Part shown: positions 1 through 10,429 of the stretch, in pieces
Numbering within the stretch: the first letter of the stretch is position 1
Layout: each line of letters opens with the position of its first letter
Assembly (NCBI GenBank): GCA_032622095.1
Contig: CP136067.1
Coordinates: 54,101,899 to 54,165,898, forward strand
DNA from: Siphonodentalium dalli
Lineage: Eukaryota > Mollusca > Scaphopoda > Gadilida > Siphonodentaliidae
Length of the DNA stretch: 64,000 bases
Direction: 5' to 3'
Notes under the pieces: model-generated
Database searches by the model: none
The model's input: the letters and a program-made list of their open reading frames with translations, nothing else
Told to the model about the DNA's origin: nothing
Position numbers and translations under genes: made by a program

Positions 1-602
1 AACAATGGTTTATTGAATGTATTGAACATACCGATACTAATTTCGCGGCATTGCCATCAATTAAATTAATTCTTACAATTTGATTGAAATAAAGTGTATC
101 GCTTCCGCTTCTGTATTGATTAGGGCTTCAACATTTCATCGCGATTCTGATCGTATTTCACATCGTATTGGGAGGGTGAGATGCAATGCAAACACAAAAT
201 TTTCATGTATGAAGAATTATCAATAGTCAAGAGATACAAAATTTCCACTCAAAACTTCACATCTGGGCAGATCTGGGGGACTGTATAATTAGCTATTATA
301 GTCTACTTCTAATACCTGGCCATGCATTTTTGTCATTTTAGTTAGGTCTTGTAATTTACTTCAATGAATATGCTAAGATGAACACTGATGAGAATATACA
401 TAATAAAAGGTTGCCAACCAAAATATCCCCCCCCCCCAACAAAGGTGGCACGTTTGAAGGATTTATGGGTTTCAGATCCCTATACTACAATCTACGAGAA
501 AATGATTACACCAATATGATACATGCCCAGAACTCTATCGAACAGACCCAAAAAATGGCCGACCTGCTTCACAGGTTGTTCACCTGATCGAGATTCTCAG
601 AA
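1..602. other. No feature recognised
   Basis: AT-rich sequence with a run of ten C at about 427 and no coding or repeat family that could be assigned. It ends where a family A element begins. Confidence 0.5.
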
Positions 603-1560
603 CAAGAGCTACGCTGGGCGTGCAATATACGCCCTCTCTTGGGTCGGCGGAAACTGGTAAAAAAGGGACATAACTCTGGTAAAAATTGGCGGACGGAACT
701 CAAATTTGAACTTGACCTGTGTTTTGGTGGGAGAAAGTAATATACCAAATTATCATTGAATCCGATAAGCTCTAGTAAAGTTATCATGCGGACAACAAAT
801 TTCAGGGATTTTCTAAGTCAAATTACGTCAAATAAGGGGCATAACTCCGGTGAAAATTGGCGGACGGAACCCAAATTCGAACTTGAGCTGTCTTTTCTCC
901 TAATAAACCCACATACCAAATTTGATTGAAATCGGTTCACTCTAACTAAAGTTATCATCCGGACAACAAATTTCATGGATTTTCTAAGTCAAATTACGTC
1001 AAAAAAGGGGCCATAACTCTCGCAAAAATTATCGGATTAAAACTAAATTCGGACTTGAGCTGTATTTCGATATATGTAATCCACAAAAATACGGGTTTTG
1101 CGTATAAACATTCCAAAATCGAGTTATCATCCGGAAACCAAAAAACATAAGAAAAACTGAATTTTCTGAGTCGAAAAAGGGGCATAACTCTGCCAAAAAT
1201 GGTCGGACAGAACCCAAGTTCGAACTTGACCTGTGTTTTGGTGGGAGAAAGTAATATACCAAATTTGGATTCATTCCGATAAACTATACTAAAGTTATCA
1301 TCCGGACAACAAATTTCAAGGATTTTCTAAGTCAAAAAACGTTAAATAAGGGGCATAACTCCGGTGAAAATTGGCGGGCGGAACCCAAATTCGAACTTGA
1401 ACTTACTTTTCGGCTAATAAACCCATATACCAAATTTTATTAATTTTGGTTCACTCTAACTAAAGTTATCATCCGGACAACAGGTTAACGGACGGACGCC
1501 CGCCCGGACGGACAGACCAATACTATAATACGGCCTTTTTTTCAAAAGGGCGTATAAAAA
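603..1560 (+). mobile_element. Family A hairpin-capped element, full copy
   Basis: It starts CAAGAGCTACGC with a 5' hairpin (GGGCGT...ACGCCC, 616-634). About five monomers of roughly 170 bp follow, each with ...CATAACTC, GGCGGACGGAAC and TTATCATCCGGACAAC. It ends with GGACGG repeats, a 3' hairpin (TACGGCC...GGGCGTA, 1529-1554) and an A tail. An inverted full copy lies at 59661-60615 and a short copy at 4373-4778. No protein is encoded. Confidence 0.75.
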
Positions 1561-1757
1561 GGCTTGTTAAATGTCTCTTTTTTTGGAAAAGGAAGATAAA
1601 TGTTATGTCAAGGTGATATTAATATATGTATTGTCGGGGGAACATCAGTTTGGTTGTGTCTTGTGTCATATTCTTCCTATCCTGACTTTAAGCGACCTCT
1701 CCCATTAAAGGCATCAATTGCGGAAATTTCGATGGGATATCTAGATTTTAAACTAAT

Positions 1758-2012
1758 GTGTACCATACTATGGTATGGGTACACATAAAAGGGGCAATAC
1801 CTCTGCCAAAATGATTCCGACTGAACTCAAAATCGCAGGTGCGCAGATTCCCATGCTGGTTGACATATGTGCAAAGTTTTGACAAGAAATTGAAAATGAC
1901 AGAATACAGGCTTGGACAAAGTTCCGGAAGGAGGGACGCACACATACACGGATGCATGTCATTACGAGGGTCATTACTATACCGGTAGTCCTCCGACGGA
2001 ATGTCGGGGGAC
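1758..2012 (+). mobile_element. Single-monomer hairpin-capped element
   Basis: A 5' palindromic hairpin built on TACCATACTATGGTA (1758-1784), one monomer, a GGGACG/CACGGATG segment and a 3' hairpin GTCCTCCGAC...GTCGGGGGAC (1988-2012) followed by AATAATG. The 5' hairpin recurs at 7047-7071 as the terminal hairpin of another fragment. Confidence 0.6.
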
Positions 2013-2259
2013 AATAATGATTAAGTGGTTCGTCTAGTTTTCACAGCAGTCAGTTGCCAAAAATTTGTATCGGGATATGCATTGCATCCTGATAGTAAAA
2101 TCTCGATTCGCATCGTGAAGGTCTGAATCATTGCAGCCCTAGTATTGATTCAAACATATAAAGCAAGTCTCCAATCTCGAGAACCTGGCACTAGGAAATA
2201 CTTTTTTTCCCACTTAAACTGGGACAGGAAATGTCACTTAACAATATTCGTTACAAGCT

Positions 2260-2791
2260 GCAATGTTCAGATACAATATTAAAAAATTTCCAAATCAAAC
2301 AAGGGCTGTAATTCTGGTAAAAATGAATGGACGAAACCCGCGCTATGTGTCCTCCCCGCCTAACTGTGCTATCGATATACCAAATCGGAACCAAATCCGA
2401 CAAGCCCGAGTTACAAGCTGTTCATATGGAGAAAAAATTTCAGTCAAACAAGGGCCGCAACTCTGGTATAAATTAATGGACGAAACCTGTAGTATGTGTA
2501 TATCCTTCCCCCCCCCCCCCCCAACATGTGCTACCACCAGGCCAATGAACAACAAAATTCAATAAATGACAACTGAGTTACAAGGTGATATGACCCAAAT
2601 GTAAATAGTTTATATATGATGCACAACATTATAAAATTATAAACAACTTCAGTCCAGATGTTGGCAGCAATCCGGCATCTGTTTTAGTTGCAAAGAAATA
2701 CTTTGTTGAAAATCTCTTGCCATATTTGGCTGTATTTATGCAAAACATGCATCTCTATCTTAACCTGGGCAACGCCGGGTAAGCCTGCTAG
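2260..2791 (+). mobile_element. Helitron-like element 3' end with upstream monomers
   Basis: At 2764-2779 a short hairpin (CCTGG-GCAACG-CCGGG) is followed 9 nt later by CTAG and then T. This is the classic Helitron 3' terminus: a stem ending a few bases before CTRR, with insertion before T. Upstream lie two monomers (about 2290 and 2440, about 150 bp apart) with CAAACAAGGGC...AACTCTGGTA. The 5' TC end was not found, so 2260 is the monomer start and not a proven boundary. Confidence 0.5.
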
Positions 2792-2792
2792 T

Positions 2793-2823
<31 letters not shown>

Positions 2824-2824
2824 A
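2793..2824. repeat. (TA)n microsatellite
   Basis: An alternating T/A run with one interruption, directly beside the Helitron-like 3' terminus. Confidence 0.85.
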
Positions 2825-3370
2825 CTGATCATTGAAATAACTCAACCATTTTATTCAATGTTCATACCCATCCACAGGTTTGACGGAAATAATGCCGTAT
2901 TCGAATTTTTTTTTTTTTTAAATGCAGTGACAAATTCAGATTTTCAAGTCATCGATCCCAGCTCTGATAATTAATTTTAATAAAAGGCCGTTCGGCCACA
3001 GTGTCCCCCGAACCGGTGGCTTCATTTGGAGCAGAGGCTTTGTAGAAGTATTCTATATGGATAAGACACTTGTGCATTGTCTCATTACTGACATGCATAC
3101 AAATAACCAAATCTTAAAAAAACTCTCAAAGTCAAAATATAACCTCAAATTGGCACAAAATGAAGAAAATTACAAGAAAAATTTAATTTTCTAAATCGAA
3201 AAGCCCACAACTCTGAGAAAAATCATCAGATCAAACTCAAAATCGAATTTGACCTGTATCTTGATATGACTGATCCACATAAAAACGGTATTTGCAATTA
3301 AAGGATCCAAACTTGAGATATCATCCGGAAACCGAAAAAGTGAGAAATTTTCTAAGTAAAACAAGTCGAA

Positions 3371-5335
3371 CTAGAGGTGTGACTGTCCCAATGGGACTAC
3401 GGATAGTCCCAATGGGACTACGGATACCCCCCCCTGTTTTAAAAATACTAAGATGTTTCACATGTCAGTAAACATTTAGTTAAAACTAGAGGTGTGACTG
3501 TCCCAATGGGACTACGGATACCCCCATGTTTTTAAAATACTAAGATGTTTCACATGTCAGTAAATATTAGTTAAAATAATAAAATAACAGTTCCCATTGC
3601 AGGTGTACAACCATAACCCTAATCTTAAAACCTATTGACCGAAAAATGTAGGAATAAAAGCTTGGACAAAATTATGTGTGTTGTGAAAAAAATTCTAAGT
3701 CAAAAAAGGGGAATAACTCGACACAAAAAATGTCGGACAGACGTCATAATCGCAGGTGCACAGGTTTCCATGGTACTAAATATCAGTGCCAAGATTAAAA
3801 AACATTGACCGAAAAATGTAGGAATAAAAGCTTGGACAAAATTATGCATGTTGCAAAAAAAATTCTAAGTCGAAAAAGGGGGATAACTCCCCCCAAAAAA
3901 GTCGGACAGACGTCATAATCGCAGGTGTACAAGTTCCCATGGTACTAAATATCTGTGCCACGTTTTTAAAAAATTGACCTAAAAATGTAGGAATAAAAGC
4001 TCGGACAAAAGTATACATGTTGCGAAAGTTTTCTAAGTCGAAAAAGGGGAGATAACTCCACCAAAAAAAGTCTGACAGACGTCATAATCGCAGGTGCACA
4101 GGTTCCCATGGTGGTTGATGTCTGTGCCAAGTTTCACGGAAATTGATCAAAAAACGACTGAGAAAAACTCCGGACAAATTTGTGTCCACGGACGGACAGA
4201 CAAGCTGACTCCAGTATACCCCCCCTAACTTCGTTGCGGGGGGGTATAATAATAAAATAACAGTCCCCATTGCAGGTGTACAACCATAACCATAATCTTA
4301 AACCTATTGACCGAAAAATGTAGGAGTAAACGCTTGGACAAAATTATGCATGTTGCGAAAAATTAAGTCGAACAAGAGCTACGCTGGGCGTGCAAAATAC
4401 GCCCTCTCTGGGGAAAATTGGCGGATGGAACCCAAGTTCGAACTTGACCTGTGTTTTGGTGGGAGAAAGTAATATACCAAATTTGGATTCATTCCGATAA
4501 ACTATACTAAAGTTATCATCCGGACAACAAATTTCAAGGATTTTCTAAGTAAAAAAACGTTAAATAAGGGGCATAACTCCGGTGAAAATTGGTGGGCGGA
4601 ACCCAAATTCGAACTTGAACTTACTTTTCGGCTAATAAACCCACATACCAAATTTTACTAATTTTGGTTCACTCTAACTAAAGTTATCATCCGGACAACA
4701 GGTTAACGGACGGACGGACGCCCGGACGGACAGACCAATACTATATTAATACGGCCTTTTTTCAAAAGGGCGTATAAAAAGGGGAATAACTCCACACACA
4801 AAATGTCGGACAGACGTCGTAATCGCAGGTGCACAGGTTCCCATGGTACTAAATATCAGTGCCAAGATTAAAAAACATTGACCGAAAAATGTAGGAATAA
4901 AAGCTCTGACAAAATTATGCATGTTGCAAAAAAAATTCTAAGTTGAAAAAGGGGGGATAACTCCACCAAAAATGTCGGACAGACGTCATAATCGCAGGTG
5001 CACAAGTTCCCATGGTACAAAATATCTGTGCCACGTTTTAAAAAAATTGACCTAAAAATGTAGGAATAAAAGCTCAGACAAAAGTATACATGTTGCGAAA
5101 AATTTCTGAGTCGAAAAAGGGGGATAACTCCACCAAAAAAGGTCAGACAGAAATCATAATCGCAGGTGCACAGGTTCCCATGGTGGTTGATGTCTGTGCA
5201 AGTTTCAAGGAAATTGATCAAAAAACGACTGAGAAAAACTGCTGACAAATTTGTGTCCACGGTACGACTGACAGACAGACGGACGGACAAGCTGACTCCA
5301 GTATATCCCCCTAACTTCGTTGCGGGGGTATAAAA
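3371..5335 (+). mobile_element. Family B hairpin-capped elements, two in tandem, inserted in family D
   Basis: It begins CTAGAGGTGTGAC with the hairpin GTCCCAATGGGAC; this leader is itself duplicated (about 3371 and 3486). Monomers of about 165-170 bp carry GTCGGACAGACGTCATAATC and TTCCCATGG. Two 3' ends are present, each with GGACGG repeats and a stem of TATACCCCC against GGGGGTATA (4215-4248 and 5302-5332). The second copy holds a nested family A element. Confidence 0.65.
4373..4778 (+). mobile_element. Family A element, internally shortened, nested in family B
   Basis: It has the same ends as the full family A copy (CAAGAGCTACGC start, GGGCGTATAAAA end) but only two monomers. The flanks AAGTCGAA and AGGGGAATAACTCC join into an uninterrupted family B monomer, which shows an insertion. 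Confidence 0.75.
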
Positions 5336-5690
5336 ATGGCCACAACTCTCGCAAAAATGGGCGGAGCATACCCATATTCGAACTTGACCTTTACATAGGG
5401 CTGATAAACTCACATACCAAATTTGGTTCAGATATGATCACACAAACTGAAGTTATCATCCGAAACAAGAAAATTACAAGATTCTAAGTAAAAAAAAGGC
5501 CATAACTCGCAAAAATGGGCAGAGCAAACCCATATTCGAACTTGACCTGTATTTTGGTCTGATAAACTCACCAATGAAATTTTCTTTTGATCCAATAACC
5601 GAAACTAAAGTTATCATCCGGAAACCATTTCCGGACGCACGAACACCGGCTATTTTAAAAGTCCCCCAAAAGAAAAAAAATTCGGGGGAC

Positions 5691-6896
5691 ATTAACCAGG
5701 GTTCGCACTGGAAAGAAAATTCTCTTCGACAAATTTTTGCCAAATTGAAAAAAATAATAAAAATACAGGATCATTCAGAAAATTTAATTAAACATAAAAA
5801 CACAATAATAACACTGAATATACCAACCTTATTAATCATATCAAGTTGTCAGTAATCAGTTCTCAGTCATCACCATTCTAGCTCAGGTGGCTACAAAACC
5901 CTCAGGCCGAGTTATGACCCCAGATCAACAGAGCTATTCAAACCACCCTTGGCATTCAAGCTATCAGAGTCCTTCAAGCCGAGTTATGACCCTAAGAAAA
6001 ACAAAACTAGTAAGATATATTATGGGAAACGGGAAGAAAGATTTTAAAAGATTAAGATCTCCCCAAACAATTTTTTGTTGTAGACACTTTCACATAAAGA
6101 CTATAAAGTACAAATGAATATTACCATGTCTCCAAGGTGTGGATATAGTTTTACTTGCAGAATATAATTCTTAATTGAATATACAGGCCTGGTTATTTTA
6201 AAATTTGAATCTACTCCAGGTGAAATTAAATTCATGTAATATCACAAACTATATTCATGTACCCTTAGAACATCCTTCCAATGATCATCCTACAATCACT
6301 GATAAAGAACCGATATGAAACCTTTGTAATCAATAAATGGTGAAACTGGAAGTGGTCCAGGAACCATAACTTATGGCCAAATAGCTAACACCCTTTTATG
6401 AGTGGGAAGTTGAAACTCTTGTTTCTGTTATAATTTTATATGGAACAGAGGTAGAATATTTAATATCGATTATTTCTGCAAAAAAAAAAAAGTGAAAATA
6501 ATTTGCTGCCAAACTCTGCGTCATACAGCCGCCACCGTATCTGAGAATTTTGCACTAATCTCAGGTTCAGCAAGATTTTAATCAACCTATTAATAATATT
6601 AACCAACACAACCTGTAAACAAATTTTCAGCTGTCCCAACTTACTTTTCATCAAAAGGTTGTCTCAAATCAAGAACAAGCACAATTTACATGCATGCACA
6701 AATTTCATAGTCAATTTCTACCTTGTGCGTTGCTTATTTGGGTATGCACGTTTAGTTAATGTTCTCCCTTCGCCGGAAACTTTTGATTATGATTTGTTAA
6801 TAATTTGTGACAAAGTTTTTCTTATTTCTGTTTATGCCAGCTTTATAAGTTTCGACCCCAGCTGTAGATAATCACGCACCATTTTCATTTAATAGT
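5691..6896. other. No gene recognised
   Basis: AT-rich sequence. At about 5900-6000 CCGAGTTATGACCC occurs twice about 80 bp apart, a decayed tandem repeat. Nothing coding could be supported. Confidence 0.5.
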
Positions 6897-7071
6897 ATTA
6901 TCCGTATTTTGGTCTGAGAAACTCATATACAAAATTTGGTTCTGATCAGTTAGAAAATGTTCGAGTTATCGCACCATGCATAAAGTGTCTACGGACGGAT
7001 AGACGGATGGACGAACGACGAGTGGTCAACCCGGACGTCGACACTGTGTACCATACTATGGTATGGGTACA
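6897..7071 (+). repeat. 3' fragment of a hairpin-capped element
   Basis: Part of one monomer (TTTGGTCTGAGAAACTCATA...), a GGACGGATAGACGG segment, and a terminal hairpin TGTACCATAC...GTATGGGTACA (7047-7071) followed by TATAAAA. Confidence 0.5.
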
Positions 7072-8800
7072 TATAAAAATGTTCTCCATGTGGGGAGAAT
7101 CATGGTTGCATTATGCGTTTCCAAATCCAGCCAAATTTATTTTCTCCTAGCAGAAACCCCAATCTACACTCTTGGTCCTGCCATAAATATTACTTGTGAA
7201 AAGTCAGAGTTCACGAACTGCACATTTATTTGGATCTGCACATTTATTCAACTTTATCCTGCATGTTTATTTGGAACTCTCGAGTACCTGCACAATATTG
7301 CCAGAGTGAAAATCATAATGTAATAAGTTGTTAATTTAGCTAAAACATTTATGAAAAGAATAACATTTACGAAAGAGATCACTGCTTTCTATAGAATCAA
7401 CAATGTAGAGTTTCACATTATATTAAGTCTGAAGCACTAATAACCCAACTAATGTTTTCCAATATGGATTAGGATAGCGAGCGTCTGATGCAAATAATTA
7501 ACCTACACTTTATATTGCTTTGCTTTTCCAACAGCGTTAATATAGACATGCCTCCTGAGTCCATGTGTTTATAAACCTATGAACACTGAAAATTAATATT
7601 CTGCTTGAGTATCTTCAATAGTTTCAGACAACACTGTAAACCCCCAACTTTCGAACCAATCTCAGGAAAATTTGTTCTATGGTGTAAGATTCCCATTGGG
7701 TCTTTTTATACGAACCCCGTGGACCAACTTGTAGCACAATAGCATTATTATGCAGCTCCTAGCTACTGGACAAATGCACAATCTAAGGACATTCTGCATA
7801 CGCTTCTTGTAAAGAGAGCTCAGATGTGCAAATAGCCATGCTACTTATTTTTAATAATCTTGCTTTCCACTACAGTTATTGTCCCGACTTCCCAGAATAT
7901 GCTTAATTATGGCAGAACGGAGAGTTGTTTCTTATCCACAGCCAAAACTTATGTTTCACATGTTAAAATTCTTGTAATCTGCCTGCATTCATTACAAGCT
8001 AAACTGGACATTTTGTCGAATGGGAAGTCTACTTCTAAATTGTTTTACTTCTCATTCAGTGATAGGACTCCCACTATTTGACCAGCAATATGACGGGAAA
8101 TTAACAACCCTTATATTCGGCTAAATACTAATGGTTGATCTCCTGTTATACACTTTAATTGTGTTGCTGTATTGCAAGAGTCTAACATAACCTACCCATA
8201 GATCTGAAGATTATTATTAAAACAAATGGATATAAAACAATCGTAATTCTTAATGAATTTATTAAAGTATATAAATATAATAAACGGCATATTCAACATG
8301 TTCATGGATTTTAACTGCGAAAAAAATTGAGCAAACTCAGCATTTGCTATATTCTCCGTCAAAATCCCATGACCACATTGAAACCACCATTTATTTCTTA
8401 TGTAGTTAAAATATGCTATTTGGGCATCATTTTTATATTATTATAATAGTTATGACAAAGAACTAATTCTTCCAAGAAACAAAGAATAACTAATTTGATA
8501 CCAAGCGGTGCAAGCCTGATCAATGAACTGCATTGTACAAGTATTGACTTTATTTTCAAGAAAACGATATCCTTTATGTTAATTTTTACACTATGACTTG
8601 AGGCAATTATTCTGAATAGGTTACCTGATTTAACAATCTTTGCAACAATAAGATCATTACCCATTATTGACCGTATAGCAACTTTATTCCCTTTAAGGTA
8701 GCAATAAGACAAAATGAAGTTCTGATTAAAACCATACTCTAAAAGTACCGAGTCTGAGGACAATGGGTAGAGGTTCCATTACTCCCAGCAGGAATTGCGT
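7072..8800. other. No gene recognised
   Basis: AT-rich single-copy-looking DNA. A 115-codon open frame on the minus strand (8763-8416) lacks an ATG start, recognisable domain or splice context and is not called. Confidence 0.45.
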
Positions 8801-8809
8801 AATTGCCAG

Positions 8810-8960
8810 CCAATCACAATATCCTCAAGAACACGAGGTAACCAATCAGGCGATAGCCGCATGGAATCCCCAAGACTAGGGGAATTCTTTCAGCCGGTGC
8901 AGATTCCAGTAAACCCCGCCCAATAGTTATAAATAGCACAATAACTTTTCCGCCGCATGG
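8810..8960 (+). promoter_or_regulatory. Promoter-like cluster: CCAAT boxes, GC box and TATA box
   Basis: CCAAT at 8810-8814 and 8842-8846, CCCCGCCCAAT ending at 8924 and TATAAATA at 8928-8935, with ATG in strong context (CCGCATGG) at 8957. The ATG opens only a 12-codon frame and no downstream exon was found, so this may be a promoter of an unseen transcript or chance. Confidence 0.25.
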
Positions 8961-9538
8961 CTAATGTTTTCAGAGTCTTACGACAGCAAATTTAACATGA
9001 TTGAAAAGCGTATTTAAAAGAGTGCAGAATTGACAATTTTTACTTAATATGTAATATAATTGAATGTTATAAGAAATTCAACATTTAGTACCAAATAATT
9101 TAGAAGTCGGGATGTCGTAAATTTATATAATTTCCGGCACATGTTGACTTTGAAATTAAACAAAAGAGATATTATTTTGTTTCGAGTCATAAACACATTT
9201 AAAGTTTTGTTAAACTTGATTAATCTCAGTTAAAATTATGTGACAAGGCGCAGCAGATATTCTGAGAGAATACGTAGCATCAATTCTCCCAGGAACTGGC
9301 ATAAAGATTCTGCGGAAACTAAACTCTTACGCGGAAACTAAACTACATTATGTTAATCAAAGCTATTTTTAAAGACAAATGTGGGCGGTGACATCATACC
9401 GTAGGGGGTTGTCTGTGGAAGTTATTTATACCGACAGTAATGCGACAGATCATCAGTTTCAGTACTTTTATAGTCTGAGTAAGGTTTTCATCAGCACTGG
9501 ACAAAATGTTGATCAAATCCATTAAACCAAATGTTCCA

Positions 9539-9600
9539 GTAGGTAAGGGAAGTCGGCATGTCGGATCCGTAACTTCGGGAAAAGGATTGGCTCGAGGGCC
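9539..9600 (+). pseudogene. 28S rRNA-derived fragment
   Basis: About 60 bases match a conserved part of eukaryotic large-subunit rRNA recalled from memory: GTAGGTAAGGGAAGTCGGC, then GGATCCGTAACTTCGGG and AAAAGGATTGGCTC. Similarity stops on both sides. A frame on the opposite strand is an artefact of this match. Confidence 0.75.
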
Positions 9601-9770
9601 AATTTTAAATTTTCTTACCATTTCTATAGCTTGGCAGTCCCATAGATAGTTTCAAAACCAAATAGTTCTTATCTGAAGACTTTTATTCGGAATGTACAGC
9701 CCTACGCAAAATATGTTTTCAAATCAGTTATTCAGTTCTTTCAGTTTTGAGAGAGTTAAACCCAAAAGGG

Positions 9771-10429
9771 TAGGGCCCTGCAAATATTCTGAGATTCGAT
9801 GTCGCCGATCTGATTTTGTCCCAATCATTTATGTATTGTTGTGAATTTTGTGCAAGGTGGCAATGAAATAGCAGTAATGCATCTGCAGTATTTCTTGCAA
9901 CAAGCGTATTGTGTTAATTATCATAGGTTGGTTAACTTAATCTAATGTATAACGTCAAACAGGGCACAACTGACCAAGCGTCCAAAAGCACATTTTATTA
10001 TCAATCAGAACTTGATTATGTTATCTGGACGTTTATGGGCCTATGGGCCTATGGGTGCCATCCATGGTTGTACATGTAAATATATTACTGTTTAGATTGA
10101 TGTGATGCAATGCGATCATGACACGAATCTTGTCTGTAGGTTGTGCAGTAATAATATCAACTTTTATCAAGATTATGATTAACTGCCAACTATGATATTT
10201 TAGCACACAAACATATTCAGAGACTGTTCACTTAAATTTTTAAACCTGTTGCCCTCATCACAAAGTTCTGTGTATAAATTATATATTGCACATGCAGAAG
10301 AAATTTCACGACTCCTTATACCAACAAACCCACGACAATTTGTGGCCCAATGATATGCGCCAGCAGTTGCAAGAATCGATTCCGATATCGCATTTTGAAT
10401 CTGGAATAGTGTCAATTGGCAGGGCCCTA
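9771..10429. mobile_element. Possible MITE with TAGGGCCCTGC terminal inverted repeats
   Basis: TAGGGCCCTGC at 9771 and its reverse complement ending at 10429 bound 659 bp without a coding frame. No target-site duplication was found, so the call is tentative. Confidence 0.3.

Larger units (their letters stand above)
2986..5690 (+). mobile_element. Family D hairpin-capped element interrupted by nested family B
   Basis: The 5' end is GGCCGTTCGGCC (hairpin, 2986-2997) followed by ACAGTGTCCCCCGAAC. The 3' end is a hairpin GTCCCCC...GGGGGAC (5661-5690). The outer parts are 2986-3370 and about 5336-5690; joining them restores a normal monomer context (CTAAGT...TCGAA then GGCCACAACTCTCGC). The same pair of termini bounds the inverted element at 58909-62102, which supports these as true boundaries. 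Confidence 0.65.

Noticed and set aside
1029-1274. 81-residue frame repeated almost identically at 59946-60191
   Set aside because: It is part of family A copies and is conserved because the DNA is repeated; it reads across monomers, has no domain and no matching upstream signal.
8416-8763. 115-residue frame on the minus strand
   Set aside because: No ATG start, AT-rich composition and no recognised domain.
9394-9621. 75-residue frame on the minus strand
   Set aside because: Its most protein-like part is the antisense of the 28S rRNA fragment.
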